Positions 26,622 through 36,395 of a stretch of 64,000 nt of DNA are shown here, piece after piece. This stretch comes from DYCT01 sp051875715 (GTDB taxonomy: Bacteria; Bacteroidota; Bacteroidia; Bacteroidales; Bacteroidaceae), in assembly GCA_051875715.1 (NCBI GenBank), contig JBJEHD010000009.1, positions 1 through 64,000 on the forward strand, given 5' to 3'. A model generated the notes under the pieces. It did not search any database, was not told the DNA's origin, and was given only the letters and a program-made list of their open reading frames with translations. Numbering within the stretch: the stretch's first letter is position 1; each line of letters opens with the position of its first letter. The translations under genes and the position numbers were made by a program.

Positions 26622-29600
26622 ATGGCTAAAGAAAAAAAGTTTATCACGTGTGATGGTAACGAAGCAGCTGCGCATATCTCGTATATGTTCTCTGAAGTGG
26701 CTGCCATCTACCCGATCACTCCGTCGTCCACGATGGCTGAACACGTAGACGAATGGGCCGCCGCAGGTCGGAAGAACATCTTCGGCGAAACAGTATTGGT
26801 ACAGGAAATGCAGTCGGAAGCCGGTGCCGCAGGTGCGGTTCACGGTTCGCTGCAGGCTGGCGCGCTGACGTCGACGTACACGGCTTCGCAGGGTCTGTTG
26901 CTGATGATCCCGAACATGTACAAGATTGCCGGTGAAAACCTGCCTTGCGTGTTCCACGTTTCCGCCCGTACGCTGGCTTCGCACGCCCTGTGTATCTTCG
27001 GCGACCACCAAGACGTGATGTCGTGCCGCCAGACCGGCTTCGCCATGCTGGCCGAAGGTTCCGTACAGGAAGTAATGGACCTCTCCGGAGTGGCTCACCT
27101 GGCTACGCTGAAAGCACGCGTTCCGTTCATGAACTTCTTCGACGGCTTCCGTACGTCGCACGAAATCCAGAAGATTGAGAAGTTGGAGAACGAAGACCTC
27201 GCTCCGCTCATCGACCAGGAAGCCCTGGCTGAGTTCCGCGCCCGCGCACTCAACCCGATGAACCCGGTTATGCGCGGTATGGCCGAAAACCCGGACCACT
27301 TCTTCCAGCACCGCGAATCGTGCAACAACTTCTATGACGCCGTTCCGGCCATCGTAGAAGAGTACATGGAAAAGATTTCGGAAATCACCGGCCGCAAATA
27401 CGGCTTGTTCGACTATTACGGCGCACCCGACGCAGACCGCGTCATCATCGCCATGGGTTCGGTGACGGAAGCCATCCGCGAAGTCATCGACCACCTCACC
27501 GCACAGGGCGAAAAGGTCGGCCTCGTAGCCGTTCACCTCTATCGTCCGTTCTCGGCAAAGCACTTCCTGGCTGCCGTGCCTAAGACGGCCAAACGCATCG
27601 CCGTACTCGACCGTACGAAGGAACCGGGTGCCAACGGCGAACCGTTGTACCTCGATGTGAAAGACTGCTTCTACGGACAGGCCGATGCCCCCGAAATCAT
27701 CGGCGGACGCTATGGTCTGGGCTCGAAAGACACCACTCCGGCACAAATCATCGCCGTATACAAGAACCTGGCTCTGCCGATGCCGAAGAACCACTTCACC
27801 ATCGGTATCGTCGACGACGTGACCTTCACTTCGCTTCCGCAAGAAGAAGAAATCGCCGTAGGCGGCGAAGGCATGTTCGAAGCCAAATTCTACGGTCTGG
27901 GTGCCGACGGTACGGTAGGTGCCAACAAGAACTCCGTGAAAATCATCGGCGACAACACCAACAAGCACTGCCAGGCATACTTCTCGTACGACTCGAAGAA
28001 GTCCGGTGGTTTCACCTGCTCGCACCTGCGCTTCGGCGACACGCCCATCCGCTCGACCTACTTGGTGAACACGCCTAACTTCGTGGCTTGCCACGTTCAG
28101 GCTTACCTGCACATGTACGACGTGACCCGCGGTCTGCGCAAGAACGGTTCGTTCCTGCTCAACACCATCTGGGAAGGCGAAGAACTGGCCAAGAACCTGC
28201 CGAACCGCGTGAAGAAATACTTCGCCAAGAACAACATCACGGTTTACTACATCAACGCTACGCAGATTGCACAGGAAATCGGTCTGGGCAACCGCACCAA
28301 CACCATCCTGCAGTCGGCATTCTTCCGCATCACGGGCGTCATCCCCGTTGACCTGGCTGTAGAGCAGATGAAGAAGTTCATCGTGAAGTCGTACGGCAAG
28401 AAGGGCGAAGACGTGGTCAACAAGAACTATGCAGCCGTTGACCGCGGTGGCGAATACAAGCAGTTGACCATTGATCCGGCATGGGCTAACCTGGCCGACG
28501 ACGAAAAGGCTGCCAACAACGATCCGGCATTCATCAACGAGGTAGTTCGTCCGATCAACGCACAGGACGGCGACTTGCTGCCGGTATCGGCCTTCAAGGG
28601 CATCGAAGACGGTACGTGGGAAGCCGGTACGGCCAAGTATGAAAAACGTGGTGTAGCCGCCTTCGTTCCGGAATGGAACCCCGAAAACTGTATCCAGTGT
28701 AACAAGTGTGCTTACGTTTGTCCGCACGCTGCCATCCGTCCGTTCGTACTCGATGCCGAAGAGCAGAAGGGTGCCAACTTTGCACAACTCAAGGCTGTGG
28801 GCAAAGTATTCGACGGCATGACGTTCCGCATGCAGGTAGACGTAATGGACTGCCTCGGTTGCGGCAACTGCGCCGACGTATGTCCGGGCAATCCGAAGAA
28901 GGGCGGCAAGGCTTTGGTGATGAAACACCTCGAAAGCCAGTTGGCCGAAGCCGACAACTGGACGTACTGTGTAGAAAACGTGAAGACAAAGCAACACCTC
29001 GTAGACACGAAGGCCAACGTGAAGAACTCGCAGTTCGCCACTCCGCTCTTCGAGTTCTCGGGTGCATGCTCTGGCTGCGGCGAAACTCCGTACGTGAAGT
29101 TGATTACGCAACTCTTCGGCGACCGCGAAATGGTGGCCAACGCTACCGGCTGCTCGTCCATCTACTCCGGCTCCGTTCCCTCGACTCCGTACACCAAGAA
29201 CGAGAAGGGTCACGGTCCGGCATGGGCAAACTCCTTGTTTGAGGACTTCTGCGAATTCGGTCTGGGTATGGAACTCGCCAACGAGAAGATGCGTGCCCGC
29301 ATCGTGAAGGTGATGACCGAAGCCATCGAGGCAGAATGCTGTCCGGCTGAATACAAGGAAGTATTCAAGGAATGGATTGAGAACCGCAACGACGCCGACA
29401 AGAGCAAAGAACTGGCCGAGAAGATCATCCCGATGGTAGAGGCTGCCAAGGGAAGCTGCAACCACTGCAAGCAGATTGCCGAACTGTCTCAGTATCTCGT
29501 GAAGCGCAGCCAGTGGATTATCGGTGGCGACGGTGCTTCGTACGATATCGGTTACGGTGGTCTCGACCACGTCATCGCTTCCGGTAAGGATGTCAACATC

Positions 29601-30176
29601 CTCGTGCTGGATACGGAGGTTTACTCGAACACGGGTGGACAGTCGTCGAAGGCTACTCCGGTGGGTGCCATCGCCAAGTTTGCCGCTGCCGGCAAGCGTG
29701 TACGCAAGAAAGACCTCGGCTTGATGGCTACGACGTACGGTTACGTTTACGTGGCTCAAATCGCCATGGGTGCCGACCAGGCTCAGACCCTGAAGGCCCT
29801 GCGCGAAGCCGAAGCATATCCCGGTCCGTCGCTCATCATCGCTTACGCTCCGTGTATCAACCACGGTTTGAAGGTGGGCATGGGCAAGTCGCAGGCCGAA
29901 GAGGCCAAGGCCGTTGCTTGCGGTTACTGGCACTTGTGGCGTTACAACCCGGCTCTCGAAGCAGAAGGCAAGAATCCGTTCACGCTCGACTCGAAAGAAC
30001 CGGATTGGACGGGCTTCAAGGACTTCTTGAAGGGCGAGGTTCGCTACGCTTCCGTCATGAAGCAGTATCCGGCAGAAGCCGAAGAACTGTTCCAGGCTGC
30101 CGAAGACAACGCGAAGTGGCGCTACAACAGCTACAAGCGTTTGGCTGCTGAAAACTGGGGCTCTTGCGCTGAATAA
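26622..30176 (+). CDS. nifJ: Pyruvate:ferredoxin (flavodoxin) oxidoreductase
   Basis: An 1184-residue single-chain PFOR that converts pyruvate and CoA to acetyl-CoA, CO2 and reduced ferredoxin in the anaerobic cytoplasm. Order of domains: the N-terminal pyruvate-binding domain with YPITPSSTMAE, transketolase-like domain II, the gamma/EKR domain, a 2x[4Fe-4S] ferredoxin domain (CIQCNKCAYVCP, CLGCGNCADVCP), and the TPP domain with GACSGCGETPYVKL and GDGASYDIGYGGLDH. The proximal-cluster cysteines are present. Codon choice looks strongly biased, as in highly expressed genes. Followed by a strong hairpin. Confidence 0.98.
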   Translation: MAKEKKFITCDGNEAAAHISYMFSEVAAIYPITPSSTMAEHVDEWAAAGRKNIFGETVLVQEMQSEAGAAGAVHGSLQAGALTSTYTASQGLLLMIPNMYKIAGENLPCVFHVSARTLASHALCIFGDHQDVMSCRQTGFAMLAEGSVQEVMDLSGVAHLATLKARVPFMNFFDGFRTSHEIQKIEKLENEDLAPLIDQEALAEFRARALNPMNPVMRGMAENPDHFFQHRESCNNFYDAVPAIVEEYMEKISEITGRKYGLFDYYGAPDADRVIIAMGSVTEAIREVIDHLTAQGEKVGLVAVHLYRPFSAKHFLAAVPKTAKRIAVLDRTKEPGANGEPLYLDVKDCFYGQADAPEIIGGRYGLGSKDTTPAQIIAVYKNLALPMPKNHFTIGIVDDVTFTSLPQEEEIAVGGEGMFEAKFYGLGADGTVGANKNSVKIIGDNTNKHCQAYFSYDSKKSGGFTCSHLRFGDTPIRSTYLVNTPNFVACHVQAYLHMYDVTRGLRKNGSFLLNTIWEGEELAKNLPNRVKKYFAKNNITVYYINATQIAQEIGLGNRTNTILQSAFFRITGVIPVDLAVEQMKKFIVKSYGKKGEDVVNKNYAAVDRGGEYKQLTIDPAWANLADDEKAANNDPAFINEVVRPINAQDGDLLPVSAFKGIEDGTWEAGTAKYEKRGVAAFVPEWNPENCIQCNKCAYVCPHAAIRPFVLDAEEQKGANFAQLKAVGKVFDGMTFRMQVDVMDCLGCGNCADVCPGNPKKGGKALVMKHLESQLAEADNWTYCVENVKTKQHLVDTKANVKNSQFATPLFEFSGACSGCGETPYVKLITQLFGDREMVANATGCSSIYSGSVPSTPYTKNEKGHGPAWANSLFEDFCEFGLGMELANEKMRARIVKVMTEAIEAECCPAEYKEVFKEWIENRNDADKSKELAEKIIPMVEAAKGSCNHCKQIAELSQYLVKRSQWIIGGDGASYDIGYGGLDHVIASGKDVNILVLDTEVYSNTGGQSSKATPVGAIAKFAAAGKRVRKKDLGLMATTYGYVYVAQIAMGADQAQTLKALREAEAYPGPSLIIAYAPCINHGLKVGMGKSQAEEAKAVACGYWHLWRYNPALEAEGKNPFTLDSKEPDWTGFKDFLKGEVRYASVMKQYPAEAEELFQAAEDNAKWRYNSYKRLAAENWGSCAE

Positions 30177-30198
30177 GTTCACGCATCATAACTAATGC

Positions 30199-30232
30199 GA
30201 GCGGGGGTGTGTCGGTCGACACACCCCCGCTC
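30199..30232 (+). terminator. Terminator hairpin of nifJ
   Basis: GAGCGGGGGTGTGTCG pairs perfectly with CGACACACCCCCGCTC. Very GC-rich; the U tract after it is poor (TGCATTTA). Confidence 0.75.
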
Positions 30233-30239
30233 TGCATTT

Positions 30240-30406
30240 AACCCAAAACGGTCATTCGCGTTATGATGATAACAACTTCTATTTTTGAGCAGATGTGTTC
30301 TCGTTTTGAGGGCGCAATGGGGCTCCATTGTAACCGAGAAACGGGAAGACAGATGCCAAAAAGAAAGTTCGTTTGCGCAGGGGCGGCCTAATGACCGTTT
30401 TGGGTT
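30240..30406. repeat. 167-bp element bounded by perfect 17-bp inverted repeats
   Basis: AACCCAAAACGGTCATT at 30240-30256 is matched by its exact reverse complement at 30390-30406. The 133 bases between contain smaller hairpins: GTTAT/ATAAC at 30260-30273, and CAATGG/CCATTG nested inside TTCTCG/CGAGAA near 30298-30350. There is no ORF of note. It could be a MITE-like relic or a structured RNA. It occupies most of the gap between nifJ and the HTCS gene. Confidence 0.7.
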
Positions 30407-30446
30407 TAAGCCAACCCCTCGCCGTTGCGGCTTGCCAAGCGGGGCT

Positions 30447-30495
30447 TGAAAAAGAAAGAGGCTGTGTCAACATGCGAAATCTTGACACAGCCTCT
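30447..30495 (-). terminator. Terminator of the hybrid two-component gene
   Basis: A 14-bp perfect stem (AGAGGCTGTGTCAA / TTGACACAGCCTCT), read on the minus strand into a T-rich tail (CTTTCTTTTTC). It lies 24 bases after the HTCS stop codon. Confidence 0.88.
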
Positions 30496-30518
30496 AAGGC
30501 AACGCCGCAGGCGGGCCG

Positions 30519-33500
30519 CTATGACGCGCCGTCCTGCTTGACGCGCTTCTTTGTTTTCTTCTTCTGGCCCACCTTCTCCTTGTATTCGGTAGGAGTCATG
30601 CCGTAGCGTTGCTTGAAGCACTTGCTGAAGTAGCGCGGGTCGTTGATGCCCACCATGTAGGATATCTGCGTCATGTTGAGGTCGCCCGCCTCAATCAGTT
30701 GGGCAGCACGCTTCACGCGCATCTCTTTGATGAACTCGATGGGGGCCAGACCGGTCAGGCTCTTCAGTTTCTTGAAGAAGACGGAACGACTCACGGCCAG
30801 TTCCTTCACCAGGTCGTCGACCACGAGTTCGCCGTTGTCCATGTTCTTTTCCATCAGTTCGACCAGTTTGTCCATGAACTTGCGGTCGCTGGCCGACATT
30901 TCCGGCTGGTCGGCTTCGGCGTCCAGTTCCTCGTCCGGGTCGCTCATCAGGCGCGAGCGGTAGATTTCCTGCAACGCACGGCGCTGCTTCAGCAGGTTGT
31001 CCACACGGGCCAGCAGGTACGACGAACTGAAGGGCTTGGTGATGTAGTCGTCGGCTCCCCACTCCAGGCCCTGCAGTTTGCTTTCGATGGAGGTCTTGGC
31101 CGTCAGCAGCACAATGGGGATGTGGCTGGTGGTTACGTCGGACTTCAGGTCGCGGGTCATCTCGATGCCGTCCTTCTCGGGCATCATGACATCGCTGATG
31201 ATGATGTCCGGGACGAACTTCAATGCCTTGGCACAACCTTCCTTGCCGTCGGGGGCCTCGATAACGCGGAACTGCGGTGCGAAGATGCTGCGCAGGAAGA
31301 AGCGCAACTCCAGGTTGTCCTCCACCAACAGCATGGTGTCCTTCTGAGACTCGTCGGGGCCTTCGGGCTCTTCCTCCGTAGCGGCAGGTACAGGCGCGTT
31401 CGGGTCGATAACCTTCACTTCGGAAGGAGTGGGAGGAACCGGGTCGTCGACGATGAACTCGACGCCCTCGTCGTAGTGTTCCTTGCCTTTCTGGAAGTGG
31501 ACGGTGAAGCAACTGCCCTCGCCCAACTTGCTTTCCACCTCGATGACACCCTTGTGCATCTCCACCAGTTCCTTCACCAGCGAGAGGCCGATGCCTGAGT
31601 TGTTTTGGTTGAACAGGTTCTTGTCCATCAGGTTCTCGAAGCGGACGAAGAGCGACGCCTTGCGGTTCTCGGCGATGCCGATGCCCTGGTCCTGCACGCC
31701 GATGGCCACGGTCTTCGCCTCTTCGTGGATGAAGACCTTGATCATCTTGCCTTGGGGCGTGTACTTGAATGCGTTCGACAGCAGGTTGAAGACGATTTTC
31801 TCCAGTTTGTCCTCGTCGACCCACAACTTGCGGCACTTGACCTCGCTTTCGAACACGAAATCGATGTGGTGCTCTTCGGCCATGCTTTCGAAGTTGTCCA
31901 TCAACTTGCGAACGAAGGGGACGACGTCGATTTCCTGCACGTGCATCTTCATCTTCTTGTTTTGTATCTTGCGAAAGTCCAGAATCTGATTGACCAGACG
32001 GAGCATGCGGTCGGTGTTCCGTTCGACCACCTGCAACTGTTCACGCGCCTCGGCCGGCAGGTTGGTGTGTTTCAGCACGAACTCCAGCGGACCGGCAATC
32101 AGGGTAAGCGGAGTGCGCAACTCATGCGAGATGTTGGTGAAGAAGCGCAATTTGATGTCCGACACCTGCTGTTCGACCGACACCTCGTGCTTCAGCCGGA
32201 AGATGGTGAAGAGAATGTAGACGGCCGTCAGGACGAGCAGCAGCAGGAACAGGAAATAGAGGAAATAGGCCAACGGTGTTTCCCAGAACGAGGGAAGCAC
32301 CTTGATGTGCAGTTGGCGCTCGTTGTCGACCCACACGCCTTCGCCGTTGGTCGACTTCACACGCAGCACGTACGTGCCTTTCGGCAGGTTGGTGTAGGTG
32401 GCCGAGCGCAAGCGGTCGACGTAGTTCCAGCCTTCGTCGAAACCCTCCAAGCGGTAGGCGTACTTGATGTTCTCGGGCTTGACCATGTCCAGAGCCGCGT
32501 ATTGCAGGGTGAAGAGGTTGTCTTTGTGCGAAAGCACCAGTTCGGAGGTGTCGTCGATGCCTTTGCGCAGCACGGGGCCTTGCGAAGAGGGCACGACCTC
32601 GGTGTTGGCTATCAGCAGACGCGAGAAAATGAGGTGAGGCACATAGGTGCTCTTGTGGACGTGGTCGGGCAAGAAGGTGAGGATGCCACCGCTCGTCCCG
32701 AAATAGAGACGGTTGTCGGCCGAGCAGACGGACGCGCCTTCGTTGAACCGGACGATGCGCTCGAACCGGCCCTCGTCGAAGTTTTCGAACTTGTCGCTCT
32801 CGGGGGTGAACTTGCTCAGTCCGCTTTCGGTGCTAATCCAGAGCCATCCCTGCTGGTCTTCCTGCATCGACAGCATCACGTCGGACTGGGCTCCGTCACG
32901 TACGGTGTACGACTTGAAGGCGGCGTGCCCTTCCTTGTCCATCGAGAGGAGTTTGTTCAGTCCGCCGCCGAACGTGGCCAGGTAGATTTCGCCGCCACGC
33001 GTGCAGGTTATCCAATGGACGTCGTTGTTGCTCAGGCTTTGCTCGTCGCTCGGCACACGCGAATAATGACGGAAGACGATGTGCTCGGGGTTGGAGAAAT
33101 TGCTCTCGAAGCACAGCGCACCCGTGGTGGTGCCCACCCAGATGCGGCCGTCGGCGTCGGCCGTGATGTGGCGCACGCGGTAGCAGCGGTCGATAGGGTA
33201 TCCCTTCAGGTTGTTGCGATGGTTGATGAAGACGATTTTGCCGTGCTTGTCGCGTTCGACGTAGTTCAGGCCTCCGCCGTAGGTGGCGGCCCACAGGTGG
33301 CCGATGGAGTCCTCGAACACGTAGTAGACGTCGTTGTGGCTCAGGCTGTAGATGTCGTCCGGGCTGTAGGTGTAGCGGGTCAGGGTGTAACCGTTGCCGT
33401 TTTTCACAGCCCGCACCAGGCCGTCGCCTTTCGTGGCGAGCCACAGCGTGCCGTCCTGCGTCTGGGCGAAGCAGTAGACCACGCCCTGCATGGGCCGTCC

Positions 33501-34997
33501 GCTTTGCGCTATCTGTCCGTGCTCCGTGAGGTAGCCCCGGTAGCGGCGGTTGGCATCGTAGACCCGCACATAGCCTTCTTTCACGCTGGTCCAGAGATTG
33601 CCTTCCTTGTCCTGCATCAGCGCACGTACGTCGTTGCTGAGCGACTCATAGTCGTGGGTGAAGGGGGTGATGAGTTCGAACTCGTCCTTCACAAACGAAA
33701 TTTTCTCCAGCCCTTTCGAGTGGGTGCAGAGCCAGAGGTTCCCCTGGCGGTCCGACATGGCGGAATGCAGTTTGTTCGAGAAACGCCAATCGGCCGAGCC
33801 GGGACAGTTGAAGAAGGGTACCAGGCAGTTTCGTTCGCGGTCGAAGTAGGACAGGCCGCCGTCGAACGGATGCACCCAAAGGCGGTCGTTCGCATCCTCG
33901 TGGATGTGGAAGGCGGGTTCGGAACGTGCGGCCGAACCGGGCTCGATGACCATCCGTTCGCGCTTCAGTTGCTTGGTGTGGGGGTTGAAATGGGCGACCT
34001 CGCCGGCCTGGTCCAGTTCGAACCACAGTTCGCGCGAGCGGTCCACGTAGGTCGACAGGATGCGTGCGCCGGTCAGTTCGCGGTGCGTGGCGGGCGTGTA
34101 GGGCGTGACCTGCTTCGTTCGGCGGTTATAGACAAAGAAGCCACTCTCGCTGGTGGTGGCTACAAATTCGTCGGCCGTCAGGGAATCGACACCAATGATG
34201 TTGTCCTTTACGGGCAATTCGGACAGTTGGAAGCGGTCGCCGTTCTTCTGATAGCGCCACAGCCGGCCTTTGTCCGAACCGAACAGGATTTCCGAATCGA
34301 GTTCGAGGTAGGAGTAGAACAGTTGTTTGCGGTCGTAGCCGTTTTCCTTGGTTTCGATGAAGTAGGATACAGGCTCCAGCGCATCGGGTTTCACCAGGGC
34401 AAGGCCGTTGTCGGTCAGCAGCCACTCGTTGCCACGGCTGTCTTGCCGCACGTCGAACACGTGCTGGCAGGGGAAGAGGCCGGACTTGAGCGAATAGACG
34501 TGCGACGTGAGGCGGTGCGTGACGGGGTCGGTCATCACCCGGATGGCACCTTCGTTTTCGGTGAGCAGCCATACGCTCCCCTTCGGCATCACACGGATAC
34601 GGGTGATGTTCATCCGGCTGCCTTCGCCCGAAGCGGGCACCTGCTCGAAGGTCTCCATGCCGGGGTCGAAGCGGTGGGCGCGGTTGTCGTAGGTCAGCAC
34701 CCAGATGTAGCCCAGCGAGTCTTCGTCCATAAAGTCGACGCGGTTGTTGGTCAGGCTAATCTGGTTGTCCTGGCTGGCTTTGTAGGTTTTAAAGGAATAG
34801 CCGTCGAACTTGTTGATGCCGTCCCACGTGGCCAGCCATATCACGCCTTTGTGGTCTTGCAGCATGCTCATGACGGTGTTTTGCGAAAGGCCGTCCTCCG
34901 AAGAGTAATGCCGGAACGTGCAGCGCATCTGCGGGAAGGCCGGGGTGGAGAGAAGGCACAAGAAGGCCAGGGTCAGGAGGGTATGGATTCGTTTCAT
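30519..34997 (-). CDS. Hybrid two-component system regulator of the pectin locus
   Basis: A 1492-residue one-protein two-component system. Signal peptide 1-23. Two seven-bladed propellers of Reg_prop type (about 25-780, repeated LW.AT.GGGL words). Y_Y_Y domain to about 900. Membrane helix near 905-930. HisKA with the phosphorylated His in TNISHELRTPLTL near 957. HATPase (GIGIAENR, NNSGIGLSLVKEL). Receiver domain with Asp in IIISDVMMPEKDG near 1266. C-terminal AraC helix-turn-helix. The family senses oligosaccharides directly in the periplasm and activates the neighbouring PUL; here a pectin fragment is inferred from the genes. The ATG at 34997 starts the signal peptide. Divergent from the esterase gene. 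Confidence 0.95.
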   Translation of the reverse strand: MKRIHTLLTLAFLCLLSTPAFPQMRCTFRHYSSEDGLSQNTVMSMLQDHKGVIWLATWDGINKFDGYSFKTYKASQDNQISLTNNRVDFMDEDSLGYIWVLTYDNRAHRFDPGMETFEQVPASGEGSRMNITRIRVMPKGSVWLLTENEGAIRVMTDPVTHRLTSHVYSLKSGLFPCQHVFDVRQDSRGNEWLLTDNGLALVKPDALEPVSYFIETKENGYDRKQLFYSYLELDSEILFGSDKGRLWRYQKNGDRFQLSELPVKDNIIGVDSLTADEFVATTSESGFFVYNRRTKQVTPYTPATHRELTGARILSTYVDRSRELWFELDQAGEVAHFNPHTKQLKRERMVIEPGSAARSEPAFHIHEDANDRLWVHPFDGGLSYFDRERNCLVPFFNCPGSADWRFSNKLHSAMSDRQGNLWLCTHSKGLEKISFVKDEFELITPFTHDYESLSNDVRALMQDKEGNLWTSVKEGYVRVYDANRRYRGYLTEHGQIAQSGRPMQGVVYCFAQTQDGTLWLATKGDGLVRAVKNGNGYTLTRYTYSPDDIYSLSHNDVYYVFEDSIGHLWAATYGGGLNYVERDKHGKIVFINHRNNLKGYPIDRCYRVRHITADADGRIWVGTTTGALCFESNFSNPEHIVFRHYSRVPSDEQSLSNNDVHWITCTRGGEIYLATFGGGLNKLLSMDKEGHAAFKSYTVRDGAQSDVMLSMQEDQQGWLWISTESGLSKFTPESDKFENFDEGRFERIVRFNEGASVCSADNRLYFGTSGGILTFLPDHVHKSTYVPHLIFSRLLIANTEVVPSSQGPVLRKGIDDTSELVLSHKDNLFTLQYAALDMVKPENIKYAYRLEGFDEGWNYVDRLRSATYTNLPKGTYVLRVKSTNGEGVWVDNERQLHIKVLPSFWETPLAYFLYFLFLLLLVLTAVYILFTIFRLKHEVSVEQQVSDIKLRFFTNISHELRTPLTLIAGPLEFVLKHTNLPAEAREQLQVVERNTDRMLRLVNQILDFRKIQNKKMKMHVQEIDVVPFVRKLMDNFESMAEEHHIDFVFESEVKCRKLWVDEDKLEKIVFNLLSNAFKYTPQGKMIKVFIHEEAKTVAIGVQDQGIGIAENRKASLFVRFENLMDKNLFNQNNSGIGLSLVKELVEMHKGVIEVESKLGEGSCFTVHFQKGKEHYDEGVEFIVDDPVPPTPSEVKVIDPNAPVPAATEEEPEGPDESQKDTMLLVEDNLELRFFLRSIFAPQFRVIEAPDGKEGCAKALKFVPDIIISDVMMPEKDGIEMTRDLKSDVTTSHIPIVLLTAKTSIESKLQGLEWGADDYITKPFSSSYLLARVDNLLKQRRALQEIYRSRLMSDPDEELDAEADQPEMSASDRKFMDKLVELMEKNMDNGELVVDDLVKELAVSRSVFFKKLKSLTGLAPIEFIKEMRVKRAAQLIEAGDLNMTQISYMVGINDPRYFSKCFKQRYGMTPTEYKEKVGQKKKTKKRVKQDGAS

Positions 34998-35233
34998 GTC
35001 TTTCACGGTATTCGTTTGTTGGACAAAAATAGACAAAAGCCCTTAATTAAAAAATGTTCCACCCATATTTTACGGCCTCTGCAGCCATATCCATGCGGTT
35101 TCACGGGCCATACGGCGGATTGGGCGAAAGAAATGCGGCCGCGCGGCGATGTCGTATTCCGAATTGCGTTATCTTTACAGCCGTGCGGATGCCCGCCCTG
35201 CCGGCGGGTTATTCCTCCGCACACCCCGACCCA

Positions 35234-36382
35234 ATGAGACGAATGATGCTTTTGCTTGCCCTGCTCCACGCCGCCCTGCCGGCCTATCTGTCCGCACAGA
35301 CGGACGACAGACGCTACGAACTGGTGCGCGACGTGCCCACCTATTACGACCAATTGCTGACGAGGCTGACCTATCCGCTGGCCTGGCCGGCCAACGGGAT
35401 GCGCTTCGGCCGCTGGCGCAAGGAGGCCCGGAACGAACTGATGCGCTGCCTGCAACCAGCTCCGCCGCGCGCAGATTTCCGCCCGGAGGTGGTCGCCACG
35501 GAACGGCGCGACGGCTACGAGGCGCGGCGGCTGACCTTCCAGGTGTCGGCCTGGACGCGCATCCCGGCCTACCTGCTGGTGCCCGACGGCGAAGGCCCCC
35601 ACCCCGCCGTCCTCCTGCTGCACGACCACGGGGCCAAGTTCTCCATCGGCAAGGAGAAGATGGTGCGCCCGTTCGGCGTGCCCGATTCGGTGCGGGCCGA
35701 AGCGGAAGCCTGGGTCGGAAAATGCTACGACGGATGCTTCGTGGGCGACGAACTGGCCCGTCGGGGCTACGTGGTGCTGGCCGCCGATGCCCTCTTTTGG
35801 GGAGAGCGCGGCCGGAAGGAGGGCATCCGCTACGACTCGCAGCAAGCCCTGGCGGCCAACCTGATGCAGTTGGGACTGTCGTGGGCCGCCCTCATCACGG
35901 CCGACGACATGGCCTCGGCCGACTTTCTGGCCACGCTGCCGGAGGTGGACAGCCGGCGCATCGGCTGCTTCGGGTTCAGCATGGGGGCCTACCGCTCGTG
36001 GATGCTGGCCGCCGCCACCGACCGCATCCGGTGCGCGGCCTCGCTCTGCTGGATGTGCACCACCGAGGCGCTGACGCGGCCCGGAGGCAACCAAGGAAAG
36101 GGCGGTTCGGCTTACGCCATGCTCGTGCCCGGCCTGCGCAACGCGATGGACTATCCGCACGTGGCCTCCATCGCCTGCCCCAAGCCGATGTTGTTCTTCA
36201 ACGGGCGGCGCGACAAACTCTTCCCCGTGGACGGCGTGGAGGCGTCGTACCGCATCCTGCGCGAGGTGTGGGAAAGAAGAAAGGCGGGCGACCGTCTCGT
36301 CACCCGCCTGTGGGAGGAAAAACATTTCTGCAGCCACGAGATGCTGGAAGAGGTGGAGGCTTTCTTCCGCGCCCACCTCTGA
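35234..36382 (+). CDS. Exported alpha/beta-hydrolase esterase (acetyl xylan esterase-like)
   Basis: A 382-residue hydrolase. A signal peptide (MRRMMLLLALLHAALPAYLS) precedes a dienelactone-hydrolase/acetyl-xylan-esterase-like fold. The nucleophile is in GFSMGAYRSW, the acid Asp in GRRDKLFP and the His in WEEKHFCSHE. A long insert after the oxyanion strand (LHDHGAKFSIGKEK) is as in PUL-linked esterases. In this locus it most likely removes acetyl or other ester groups from pectin or rhamnogalacturonan; the exact ester is inference. TATCTTTA at 35170 is a near-consensus -7 box. It converges with the CE12-CE8 gene after 13 bases. Confidence 0.8.
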   Translation: MRRMMLLLALLHAALPAYLSAQTDDRRYELVRDVPTYYDQLLTRLTYPLAWPANGMRFGRWRKEARNELMRCLQPAPPRADFRPEVVATERRDGYEARRLTFQVSAWTRIPAYLLVPDGEGPHPAVLLLHDHGAKFSIGKEKMVRPFGVPDSVRAEAEAWVGKCYDGCFVGDELARRGYVVLAADALFWGERGRKEGIRYDSQQALAANLMQLGLSWAALITADDMASADFLATLPEVDSRRIGCFGFSMGAYRSWMLAAATDRIRCAASLCWMCTTEALTRPGGNQGKGGSAYAMLVPGLRNAMDYPHVASIACPKPMLFFNGRRDKLFPVDGVEASYRILREVWERRKAGDRLVTRLWEEKHFCSHEMLEEVEAFFRAHL

Positions 36383-36395
36383 ATCCGGCGGCGCG

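Noticed and set aside
26601..30182. A 1193-codon open frame antisense to nifJ, and similar very long antisense frames opposite susC, the HTCS, the nuclease-helicase and clpB
   Set aside because: Their translations have no domain features and are rich in His, Arg and Val typical of antisense reading. They arise from the GC-biased codon use of the genuine genes on the other strand.
30240..30406. Insertion sequence
   Set aside because: The element is only 167 bases, has no transposase, and no target duplication could be seen at its edges.
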